Made by a program: the position numbers and the translations under genes | From: Melieria omissa | Lineage: Eukaryota; Arthropoda; Insecta; Diptera; Ulidiidae | DNA: 64,000 nucleotides | Direction: 5' to 3' | NCBI GenBank assembly: GCA_963971225.1 | Contig: CAXARI010000080.1 | Coordinates: forward strand, 124,001-188,000 | The notes under the pieces: model-generated | What the model saw: only the letters and a program-made list of their open reading frames with translations | What the model was told of the DNA's origin: nothing | The model's database searches: none | In this document: positions 50,362 through 62,300 of the stretch, in pieces | Numbering within the stretch: position 1 is the stretch's first letter | Layout of the letters: every line of letters starts with the position of its first letter

Positions 50362-50367
50362 AATAAA
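50362..50367 (+). terminator. Polyadenylation signal of the retrotransposon
   Basis: AATAAA sits at the very end of the unique sequence and runs into the A-tail. Part of it may be supplied by the tail itself, so it may not be an independent signal. Confidence 0.5.
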
Positions 50368-50378
50368 AAAAAAAAAAA

Positions 50379-50392
50379 ACGAGTCTAGCTAA
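50379..50392. repeat. Target site duplication of the retrotransposon, right copy
   Basis: This is the second copy of the 13-14 bp duplication, directly after the A-tail. The first A (50379) could be tail or target. Satellite resumes at 50393 with ATAATAAGGC as in intact monomers. Confidence 0.93.
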
Positions 50393-53300
50393 ATAATAAG
50401 GCATAATATTATTAAAATCCGTTAACGGGTCGAGATTTAACAGCTATAATTTCGATCATGCTGCCGGTGGGATATTTTTTTATTTACAAAATTATTGAAA
50501 GGTGGTCACTCTGGCTTAATTTTGACGCCATTTTGATTAAAGTGATTGTGCGTACTTAGGTTCCACAAGCATTTGATTGGTTATATAGATCAGAGGTGCA
50601 TTCTTTCAATCAGTCGTTGTTGTGACAGCAACGAAGCAACACGTGTGGGGGCTGCGCGGATTTTTGTTTTGTTTCCTCAAGAAATTCTATGTATGAAAAA
50701 AAATTAGATGCTTTTGTTGTTGTAGTTTTTGTTTTGGCGATTGGTTGGCCTTTCGGCAATGTCAAATGGGAACATTATATTTTTTTCACTTATAATTTTA
50801 AGGGTCAAGCGAAATGCACAATGTGCTTTCAACTAATTCAATTAATTAAATAATTTGTTTGCATTTTTTTGGGCAACTTTAAATGTATTGGTTTTTGCTT
50901 TTCCATAAGAAGACTTTGGGCACCCCTGATATAGATGTATCATGTGGTCGATATCACTTTTCCACAACGAAATTCTCCTGCATTATTTGAGATAGCGAGA
51001 AGATTGACCCCATTTATGAAAGCTCAAAACTCCAGCTAGGTTTTAAGGTTATTATTTTTTCTATAAACCTAGAATCATCATATTTTACAAGCATTTTATC
51101 GATTTTGCAGTAGGCAGCCATTTAATGTCACTCTTGCGCATCGATCTGTTCATGATTGCCTAATAGTAATCAAATTATTGATTTAATTTGATAAAGCTGC
51201 AATCTCTAGCTACATTTTAAGGGGTTTTTTATTAACGTAACCCATACCGTTTGGAATCTATAAGCACTTTAGTGGTGAGTGTGTATTTTGTAATAGGCAG
51301 TTTTTCAATGTTATCCTTGCGCATCGATATGCTCATTATTCCTGAAGGATAATGAAAAGTTAGGGACCAATATAGAAAGCATAAGACTCTGGCTAAATTT
51401 TAAGGGGTCAATTATTAATATGCACTTATGCATTTGGTGTTGACAAGCATTTTAGTGGTTGCACCCAAGTAGCAATTTTTGCAAAGTCACCGTTCCAAAT
51501 CGATTTGCTTTCGAACCTTGGGGTATAGAAGGATGATTGATACCATTATAGAAAGCATACGAGTCTAGCTAAATAATAAGGCATAATATTATTAAAATCC
51601 GTTAACGGGTCGAGATTTAACAGCTATAATTTCGATCATGCTGCCGGTGGGATATTTTTTTATTTACAAAATTATTGAAAGGTGGTCACTCTGGCTTAAT
51701 TTTGACGCCATTTTGATTAAAGTGATTGTGCGTACTTAGGTTCCACAAGCATTTGATTGGTTATATAGATCAGAGGTGCATTCTTTCAATCAGTCGTTGT
51801 TGTGACAGCAACGAAGCAACACGTGTGGGGGCTGCGCGGATTTTTGTTTTGTTTCCTCAAGAAATTCTATGTATGAAAAAAAATTAGATGCTTTTGTTGT
51901 TGTAGTTTTTGTTTTGGCGATTGGTTGGCCTTTCGGCAATGACAAATGGGAACATTATATTTTTTTCACTTATAATTTTAAGGGTCAAGCGAAATGCACA
52001 ATGTGCTTTCAACTAATTCAATTAATTAAATAATTTGTTTGCATTTTTTTGGGCAACTTTAAATGTATTGGTTTTTGCTTTTCCATAAGAAGACTTTGGG
52101 CACCCCTGATATAGATGTATCATGTGGTCGATATCACTTTTCCACAACGAAATTCTCCTGCATTATTTGAGATAGCGAGAAGATTGACCCCATTTATGAA
52201 AGCTCAAAACTCCAGCTAGGTTTTAAGGTTATTATTTTTTCTATAAACCTAGAATCATCATATTTTACAAGCATTTTATCGATTTTGCAGTAGGCAGCCA
52301 TTTAATGTCACCCTTGCGCATCGATCTGTTCATGATTGCCTAATAGTAATCAAATTATTGATTTAATTTGATAAAGCTGCAATCTCTAGCTACATTTTAA
52401 GGGGTTTTTTATTAACGTAACCCATACTGTTTGGAATCTATAAGCACTTTAGTGGTGAGTGTGTATTTTGTAATAGGCAGTTTTTCAATGTTATCCTTGC
52501 GCATCGATATGCTCATTATTCCTGAAGGATAATGAAAAGTTAGGGACCAATATAGAAAGCATAAGACTCTGGCTAAATTTTAAGGGGTCAATTATTAATA
52601 TGCACTTATGCATTTGGTGTTGACAAGCATTTTAGTGGTTGCACCCAAGTAGCAATTTTTTCAAAGTCACCGTTCCAAATCGATTTGCTTTCGAACCTTG
52701 GGGTATAGAAGGATGATTGATACCATTATAGAAAGCATACGAGTCTAGCTAAATAATAAGGCATAATATTATTAAAATCCGTTAACGGGTCGAGATTTAA
52801 CAGCTATAATTTCGATCATGCTGCCGGTGGGATATTTTTTTATTTACAAAATTATTGAAAGGTGGTCACTCTGGCTTAATTTTGACGCCATTTTGATTAA
52901 AGTGATTGTGCGTACTTAGGTTCCACAAGCATTTGATTGGTTATATAGATCAGAGGTGCATTCTTTCAATCAGTCGTTGTTGTGACAGCAACGAAGCAAC
53001 ACGTGTGGGGGCTGCGCGGATTTTTGTTTTGTTTCCTCAAGAAATTCTATGTATGAAAAAAAATTAGATGCTTTTGTTGTTGTAGTTTTTGTTTTGGCGA
53101 TTGGTTGGCCTTTCGGCAATGACAAATGGGAACATTATATTTTTTTCACTTATAATTTTAAGGGTCAAGCGAAATGCACAATGTGCTTTCAACTAATTCA
53201 ATTAATTAAATAATTTGTTTGCATTTTTTTGGGCAACTTTAAATGTATTGGTTTTTGCTTTTCCATAAGAAGACTTTGGGCACCCCTGATATAGATGTAT

Positions 53301-56300
53301 CATGTGGTCGATATCACTTTTCCACAACGAAATTCTCCTGCATTACTTGAGATAGCGAGAAGATTGACCCCATTTATGAAAGCTCAAAACTCCAGCTAGG
53401 TTTTAAGGTTATTATTTTTTCTATAAACCTAGAATCATCATATTTTACAAGCATTTTATCGATTTTGCAGTAGGCAGCCATTTAATGTCACTCTTGCGCA
53501 TCGATCTGTTCATGATTGCCTAATAGTAATCAAATTATTGATTTAATTTGATAAAGCTGCAATCTCTAGCTACATTTTAAGGGGTTTTTTATTAACGTAA
53601 CCCATACCGTTTGGAATCTATAAGCACTTTAGTGGTGAGTGTGTATTTTGTAATCGGCAGTTTTTCAATGTTATCCTTGCGCATCGATATGCTCATTATT
53701 CCTGAAGGATAATGAAAAGTTAGGGACCAATATAGAAAGCATAAGACTCTGGCTAAATTTTAAGGGGTCAATTATTAATATGCACTTATGCATTTGGTGT
53801 TGACAAGCATTTTAGTGGTTGCACCCAAGTAGCAATTTTTTCAAAGTCACCGTTCCAAATCGATTTGCTTTCGAACCTTGGGGTATAGAAGGATGATTGA
53901 TACCATTATAGAAAGCATACGAGTCTAGCTAAATAATAAGGCATAATATTATTAAAATCCGTTAACGGGTCGAGATTTAACAGCTATAATTTCGATCATG
54001 CTGCCGGTGGGATATTTTTTTATTTACAAAATTATTGAAAGGTGGTCACTCTGGCTTAATTTTGACGCCATTTTGATTAAAGTGATTGTGCGTACTTAGG
54101 TTCCACAAGCATTTGATTGGTTATATAGATCAGAGGTGCATTCTTTCAATCAGTCGTTGTTGTGACAGCAACGAAGCAACACGTGTGGGGGCTGCGCGGA
54201 TTTTTGTTTTGTTTCCTCAAGAAATTCTATGTATGAAAAAAAATTAGATGCTTTTGTTGTTGTAGTTTTTGTTTTGGCGATTGGTTGGCCTTTCGGCAAT
54301 GACAAATGGGAACATTATATTTTTTTCACTTATAATTTTAAGGGTCAAGCGAAATGCACAATGTGCTTTCAACTAATTCAATTAATTAAATAATTTGTTT
54401 GCATTTTTTTGGGCAACTTTAAATGTATTGGTTTTTGCTTTTCCATAAGAAGACTTTGGGCACCCCTGATATAGATGTATCATGTGGTCGATATCACTTT
54501 TCCACAACGAAATTCTCCTGCATTATTTGAGATAGCGAGAAGATTGACCCCATTTATGAAAGCTCAAAACTCCAGCTAGGTTTTAAGGTTATTATTTTTT
54601 CTATAAACCTAGAATCATCATATTTTACAAGCATTTTATCGATTTTGCAGTAGGCAGCCATTTAATGTCACCCTTGCGCATCGATCTGTTCATGATTGCC
54701 TAATAGTAATCAAATTATTGATTTAATTTGATAAAGCTGCAATCTCTAGCTACATTTTAAGGGGTTTTTTATTAACGTAACCCATACTGTTTGGAATCTA
54801 TAAGCACTTTAGTGGTGAGTGTGTATTTTGTAATAGGCAGTTTTTCAATGTTATCCTTGCGCATCGATATGCTCATTATTCCTGAAGGATAATGAAAAGT
54901 TAGGGACCAATATAGAAAGCATAAGACTCTGGCTAAATTTTAAGGGGTCAATTATTAATATGCACTTATGCATTTGGTGTTGACAAGCATTTTAGTGGTT
55001 GCACCCAAGTAGCAATTTTTTCAAAGTCACCGTTCCAAATCGATTTGCTTTCGAACCTTGGGGTATAGAAGGATGATTGATACCATTATAGAAAGCATAC
55101 GAGTCTAGCTAAATAATAAGGCATAATATTATTAAAATCCGTTAACGGGTCGAGATTTAACAGCTATAATTTCGATCATGCTGCCGGTGGGATATTTTTT
55201 TATTTACAAAATTATTGAAAGGTGGTCACTCTGGCTTAATTTTGACGCCATTTTGATTAAAGTGATTGTGCGTACTTAGGTTCCACAAGCATTTGATTGG
55301 TTATATAGATCAGAGGTGCATTCTTTCAATCAGTCGTTGTTGTGACAGCAACGAAGCAACACGTGTGGGGGCTGCGCGGATTTTTGTTTTGTTTCCTCAA
55401 GAAATTCTATGTATGAAAAAAAATTAGATGCTTTTGTTGTTGTAGTTTTTGTTTTGGCGATTGGTTGGCCTTTCGGCAATGTCAAATGGGAACATTATAT
55501 TTTTTTCACTTATAATTTTAAGGGTCAAGCGAAATGCACAATGTGCTTTCAACTAATTCAATTAATTAAATAATTTGTTTGCATTTTTTTGGGCAACTTT
55601 AAATGTATTGGTTTTTGCTTTTCCATAAGAAGACTTTGGGCACCCCTGATATAGATGTATCATGTGGTCGATATCACTTTTCCACAACGAAATTCTCCTG
55701 CATTATTTGAGATAGCGAGAAGATTGACCCCATTTATGAAAGCTCAAAACTCCAGCTAGGTTTTAAGGTTATTATTTTTTCTATAAACCTAGAATCATCA
55801 TATTTTACAAGCATTTTATCGATTTTGCAGTAGGCAGCCATTTAATGTCACTCTTGCGCATCGATCTGTTCATGATTGCCTAATAGTAATCAAATTATTG
55901 ATTTAATTTGATAAAGCTGCAATCTCTAGCTACATTTTAAGGGGTTTTTTATTAACGTAACCCATACCGTTTGGAATCTATAAGCACTTTAGTGGTGAGT
56001 GTGTATTTTGTAATAGGCAGTTTTTCAATGTTATCCTTGCGCATCGATATGCTCATTATTCCTGAAGGATAATGAAAAGTTAGGGACCAATATAGAAAGC
56101 ATAAGACTCTGGCTAAATTTTAAGGGGTCAATTATTAATATGCACTTATGCATTTGGTGTTGACAAGCATTTTAGTGGTTGCACCCAAGTAGCAATTTTT
56201 GCAAAGTCACCGTTCCAAATCGATTTGCTTTCGAACCTTGGGGTATAGAAGGATGATTGATACCATTATAGAAAGCATACGAGTCTAGCTAAATAATAAG

Positions 56301-59300
56301 GCATAATATTATTAAAATCCGTTAACGGGTCGAGATTTAACAGCTATAATTTCGATCATGCTGCCGGTGGGATATTTTTTTATTTACAAAATTATTGAAA
56401 GGTGGTCACTCTGGCTTAATTTTGACGCCATTTTGATTAAAGTGATTGTGCGTACTTAGGTTCCACAAGCATTTGATTGGTTATATAGATCAGAGGTGCA
56501 TTCTTTCAATCAGTCGTTGTTGTGACAGCAACGAAGCAACACGTGTGGGGGCTGCGCGGATTTTTGTTTTGTTTCCTCAAGAAATTCTATGTATGAAAAA
56601 AAATTAGATGCTTTTGTTGTTGTAGTTTTTGTTTTGGCGATTGGTTGGCCTTTCGGCAATGACAAATGGGAACATTATATTTTTTTCACTTATAATTTTA
56701 AGGGTCAAGCGAAATGCACAATGTGCTTTCAACTAATTCAATTAATTAAATAATTTGTTTGCATTTTTTTGGGCAACTTTAAATGTATTGGTTTTTGCTT
56801 TTCCATAAGAAGACTTTGGGCACCCCTGATATAGATGTATCATGTGGTCGATATCACTTTTCCACAACGAAATTCTCCTGCATTATTTGAGATAGCGAGA
56901 AGATTGACCCCATTTATGAAAGCTCAAAACTCCAGCTAGGTTTTAAGGTTATTATTTTTTCTATAAACCTAGAATCATCATATTTTACAAGCATTTTATC
57001 GATTTTGCAGTAGGCAGCCATTTAATGTCACCCTTGCGCATCGATCTGTTCATGATTGCCTAATAGTAATCAAATTATTGATTTAATTTGATAAAGCTGC
57101 AATCTCTAGCTACATTTTAAGGGGTTTTTTATTAACGTAACCCATACTGTTTGGAATCTATAAGCACTTTAGTGGTGAGTGTGTATTTTGTAATAGGCAG
57201 TTTTTCAATGTTATCCTTGCGCATCGATATGCTCATTATTCCTGAAGGATAATGAAAAGTTAGGGACCAATATAGAAAGCATAAGACTCTGGCTAAATTT
57301 TAAGGGGTCAATTATTAATATGCACTTATGCATTTGGTGTTGACAAGCATTTTAGTGGTTGCACCCAAGTAGCAATTTTTTCAAAGTCACCGTTCCAAAT
57401 CGATTTGCTTTCGAACCTTGGGGTATAGAAGGATGATTGATACCATTATAGAAAGCATACGAGTCTAGCTAAATAATAAGGCATAATATTATTAAAATCC
57501 GTTAACGGGTCGAGATTTAACAGCTATAATTTCGATCATGCTGCCGGTGGGATATTTTTTTATTTACAAAATTATTGAAAGGTGGTCACTCTGGCTTAAT
57601 TTTGACGCCATTTTGATTAAAGTGATTGTGCGTACTTAGGTTCCACAAGCATTTGATTGGTTATATAGATCAGAGGTGCATTCTTTCAATCAGTCGTTGT
57701 TGTGACAGCAACGAAGCAACACGTGTGGGGGCTGCGCGGATTTTTGTTTTGTTTCCTCAAGAAATTCTATGTATGAAAAAAAATTAGATGCTTTTGTTGT
57801 TGTAGTTTTTGTTTTGGCGATTGGTTGGCCTTTCGGCAATGTCAAATGGGAACATTATATTTTTTTCACTTATAATTTTAAGGGTCAAGCGAAATGCACA
57901 ATGTGCTTTCAACTAATTCAATTAATTAAATAATTTGTTTGCATTTTTTTGGGCAACTTTAAATGTATTGGTTTTTGCTTTTCCATAAGAAGACTTTGGG
58001 CACCCCTGATATAGATGTATCATGTGGTCGATATCACTTTTCCACAACGAAATTCTCCTGCATTATTTGAGATAGCGAGAAGATTGACCCCATTTATGAA
58101 AGCTCAAAACTCCAGCTAGGTTTTAAGGTTATTATTTTTTCTATAAACCTAGAATCATCATATTTTACAAGCATTTTATCGATTTTGCAGTAGGCAGCCA
58201 TTTAATGTCACTCTTGCGCATCGATCTGTTCATGATTGCCTAATAGTAATCAAATTATTGATTTAATTTGATAAAGCTGCAATCTCTAGCTACATTTTAA
58301 GGGGTTTTTTATTAACGTAACCCATACCGTTTGGAATCTATAAGCACTTTAGTGGTGAGTGTGTATTTTGTAATAGGCAGTTTTTCAATGTTATCCTTGC
58401 GCATCGATATGCTCATTATTCCTGAAGGATAATGAAAAGTTAGGGACCAATATAGAAAGCATAAGACTCTGGCTAAATTTTAAGGGGTCAATTATTAATA
58501 TGCACTTATGCATTTGGTGTTGACAAGCATTTTAGTGGTTGCACCCAAGTAGCAATTTTTGCAAAGTCACCGTTCCAAATCGATTTGCTTTCGAACCTTG
58601 GGGTATAGAAGGATGATTGATACCATTATAGAAAGCATACGAGTCTAGCTAAATAATAAGGCATAATATTATTAAAATCCGTTAACGGGTCGAGATTTAA
58701 CAGCTATAATTTCGATCATGCTGCCGGTGGGATATTTTTTTATTTACAAAATTATTGAAAGGTGGTCACTCTGGCTTAATTTTGACGCCATTTTGATTAA
58801 AGTGATTGTGCGTACTTAGGTTCCACAAGCATTTGATTGGTTATATAGATCAGAGGTGCATTCTTTCAATCAGTCGTTGTTGTGACAGCAACGAAGCAAC
58901 ACGTGTGGGGGCTGCGCGGATTTTTGTTTTGTTTCCTCAAGAAATTCTATGTATGAAAAAAAATTAGATGCTTTTGTTGTTGTAGTTTTTGTTTTGGCGA
59001 TTGGTTGGCCTTTCGGCAATGACAAATGGGAACATTATATTTTTTTCACTTATAATTTTAAGGGTCAAGCGAAATGCACAATGTGCTTTCAACTAATTCA
59101 ATTAATTAAATAATTTGTTTGCATTTTTTTGGGCAACTTTAAATGTATTGGTTTTTGCTTTTCCATAAGAAGACTTTGGGCACCCCTGATATAGATGTAT
59201 CATGTGGTCGATATCACTTTTCCACAACGAAATTCTCCTGCATTATTTGAGATAGCGAGAAGATTGACCCCATTTATGAAAGCTCAAAACTCCAGCTAGG

Positions 59301-62300
59301 TTTTAAGGTTATTATTTTTTCTATAAACCTAGAATCATCATATTTTACAAGCATTTTATCGATTTTGCAGTAGGCAGCCATTTAATGTCACCCTTGCGCA
59401 TCGATCTGTTCATGATTGCCTAATAGTAATCAAATTATTGATTTAATTTGATAAAGCTGCAATCTCTAGCTACATTTTAAGGGGTTTTTTATTAACGTAA
59501 CCCATACTGTTTGGAATCTATAAGCACTTTAGTGGTGAGTGTGTATTTTGTAATAGGCAGTTTTTCAATGTTATCCTTGCGCATCGATATGCTCATTATT
59601 CCTGAAGGATAATGAAAAGTTAGGGACCAATATAGAAAGCATAAGACTCTGGCTAAATTTTAAGGGGTCAATTATTAATATGCACTTATGCATTTGGTGT
59701 TGACAAGCATTTTAGTGGTTGCACCCAAGTAGCAATTTTTTCAAAGTCACCGTTCCAAATCGATTTGCTTTCGAACCTTGGGGTATAGAAGGATGATTGA
59801 TACCATTATAGAAAGCATACGAGTCTAGCTAAATAATAAGGCATAATATTATTAAAATCCGTTAACGGGTCGAGATTTAACAGCTATAATTTCGATCATG
59901 CTGCCGGTGGGATATTTTTTTATTTACAAAATTATTGAAAGGTGGTCACTCTGGCTTAATTTTGACGCCATTTTGATTAAAGTGATTGTGCGTACTTAGG
60001 TTCCACAAGCATTTGATTGGTTATATAGATCAGAGGTGCATTCTTTCAATCAGTCGTTGTTGTGACAGCAACGAAGCAACACGTGTGGGGGCTGCGCGGA
60101 TTTTTGTTTTGTTTCCTCAAGAAATTCTATGTATGAAAAAAAATTAGATGCTTTTGTTGTTGTAGTTTTTGTTTTGGCGATTGGTTGGCCTTTCGGCAAT
60201 GTCAAATGGGAACATTATATTTTTTTCACTTATAATTTTAAGGGTCAAGCGAAATGCACAATGTGCTTTCAACTAATTCAATTAATTAAATAATTTGTTT
60301 GCATTTTTTTGGGCAACTTTAAATGTATTGGTTTTTGCTTTTCCATAAGAAGACTTTGGGCACCCCTGATATAGATGTATCATGTGGTCGATATCACTTT
60401 TCCACAACGAAATTCTCCTGCATTATTTGAGATAGCGAGAAGATTGACCCCATTTATGAAAGCTCAAAACTCCAGCTAGGTTTTAAGGTTATTATTTTTT
60501 CTATAAACCTAGAATCATCATATTTTACAAGCATTTTATCGATTTTGCAGTAGGCAGCCATTTAATGTCACTCTTGCGCATCGATCTGTTCATGATTGCC
60601 TAATAGTAATCAAATTATTGATTTAATTTGATAAAGCTGCAATCTCTAGCTACATTTTAAGGGGTTTTTTATTAACGTAACCCATACCGTTTGGAATCTA
60701 TAAGCACTTTAGTGGTGAGTGTGTATTTTGTAATAGGCAGTTTTTCAATGTTATCCTTGCGCATCGATATGCTCATTATTCCTGAAGGATAATGAAAAGT
60801 TAGGGACCAATATAGAAAGCATAAGACTCTGGCTAAATTTTAAGGGGTCAATTATTAATATGCACTTATGCATTTGGTGTTGACAAGCATTTTAGTGGTT
60901 GCACCCAAGTAGCAATTTTTGCAAAGTCACCGTTCCAAATCGATTTGCTTTCGAACCTTGGGGTATAGAAGGATGATTGATACCATTATAGAAAGCATAC
61001 GAGTCTAGCTAAATAATAAGGCATAATATTATTAAAATCCGTTAACGGGTCGAGATTTAACAGCTATAATTTCGATCATGCTGCCGGTGGGATATTTTTT
61101 TATTTACAAAATTATTGAAAGGTGGTCACTCTGGCTTAATTTTGACGCCATTTTGATTAAAGTGATTGTGCGTACTTAGGTTCCACAAGCATTTGATTGG
61201 TTATATAGATCAGAGGTGCATTCTTTCAATCAGTCGTTGTTGTGACAGCAACGAAGCAACACGTGTGGGGGCTGCGCGGATTTTTGTTTTGTTTCCTCAA
61301 GAAATTCTATGTATGAAAAAAAATTAGATGCTTTTGTTGTTGTAGTTTTTGTTTTGGCGATTGGTTGGCCTTTCGGCAATGTCAAATGGGAACATTATAT
61401 TTTTTTCACTTATAATTTTAAGGGTCAAGCGAAATGCACAATGTGCTTTCAACTAATTCAATTAATTAAATAATTTGTTTGCATTTTTTTGGGCAACTTT
61501 AAATGTATTGGTTTTTGCTTTTCCATAAGAAGACTTTGGGCACCCCTGATATAGATGTATCATGTGGTCGATATCACTTTTCCACAACGAAATTCTCCTG
61601 CATTATTTGAGATAGCGAGAAGATTGACCCCATTTATGAAAGCTCAAAACTCCAGCTAGGTTTTAAGGTTATTATTTTTTCTATAAACCTAGAATCATCA
61701 TATTTTACAAGCATTTTATCGATTTTGCAGTAGGCAGCCATTTAATGTCACTCTTGCGCATCGATCTGTTCATGATTGCCTAATAGTAATCAAATTATTG
61801 ATTTAATTTGATAAAGCTGCAATCTCTAGCTACATTTTAAGGGGTTTTTTATTAACGTAACCCATACCGTTTGGAATCTATAAGCACTTTAGTGGTGAGT
61901 GTGTATTTTGTAATAGGCAGTTTTTCAATGTTATCCTTGCGCATCGATATGCTCATTATTCCTGAAGGATAATGAAAAGTTAGGGACCAATATAGAAAGC
62001 ATAAGACTCTGGCTAAATTTTAAGGGGTCAATTATTAATATGCACTTATGCATTTGGTGTTGACAAGCATTTTAGTGGTTGCACCCAAGTAGCAATTTTT
62101 GCAAAGTCACCGTTCCAAATCGATTTGCTTTCGAACCTTGGGGTATAGAAGGATGATTGATACCATTATAGAAAGCATACGAGTCTAGCTAAATAATAAG
62201 GCATAATATTATTAAAATCCGTTAACGGGTCGAGATTTAACAGCTATAATTTCGATCATGCTGCCGGTGGGATATTTTTTTATTTACAAAATTATTGAAA

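Larger units (their letters stand above)
45111..50379 (+). mobile_element. Full-length non-LTR retrotransposon, probably R1 clade
   Basis: A complete LINE-type element of about 5.27 kb on the plus strand: 5' UTR, Gag-like ORF1, ORF2 with APE-type endonuclease and reverse transcriptase, 3' UTR, polyadenylation signal and a run of 15 A. There are no long terminal repeats. A 13-14 bp target duplication flanks it, and no satellite is missing. Such elements move by target-primed reverse transcription: the endonuclease nicks one strand and the polymerase copies the RNA from that nick. The two-ORF layout, the three knuckles in ORF1, the C-terminal CCHC in ORF2 and the absence of RNase H fit the R1 clade; LOA or Jockey relatives are the alternatives. 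Base composition is clearly more GC-rich than the surrounding satellite. Intact frames and an intact tail suggest recent insertion and possible activity. Confidence 0.95.
50214..50379 (+). promoter_or_regulatory. 3' UTR, polyadenylation signal and A-tail of the retrotransposon
   Basis: About 150 bases follow the ORF2 stop, then AATAAA (50362-50367) merging into 15 consecutive A (50365-50379). The segment can form several hairpins (GGCAC/GTGCC near 50227-50237 and CCTACTGATA with TATCAGTGTAGG). R1-clade reverse transcriptases are known to recognise their own 3' UTR RNA, so this would be the recognition region; that is inference from the family. Confidence 0.8.
44915..51376. repeat. Satellite monomer 39, split by the retrotransposon
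   Basis: The first 196 bases of this type-Y monomer lie at 44915-45110 and the remaining 984 at 50393-51376, giving the normal 1180 bp. The break is in sub-repeat B, inside its opening box. Type-Y markers such as AATGTCAAATG (near 50760) are on the right side, and CAATTTTTTCAAAG on the left. Confidence 0.95.

Noticed and set aside
49616..50404. 262-residue minus-strand open frame across the ORF2 end and 3' UTR
   Set aside because: It starts in satellite and the complement of the A-tail, runs against ORF2 and has no recognisable motif.
44915..51376. Long terminal repeats flanking the retrotransposon
   Set aside because: The identical sequence on both sides is the tandem satellite. The element ends in an A-tail and encodes an APE endonuclease, so it is a non-LTR type.
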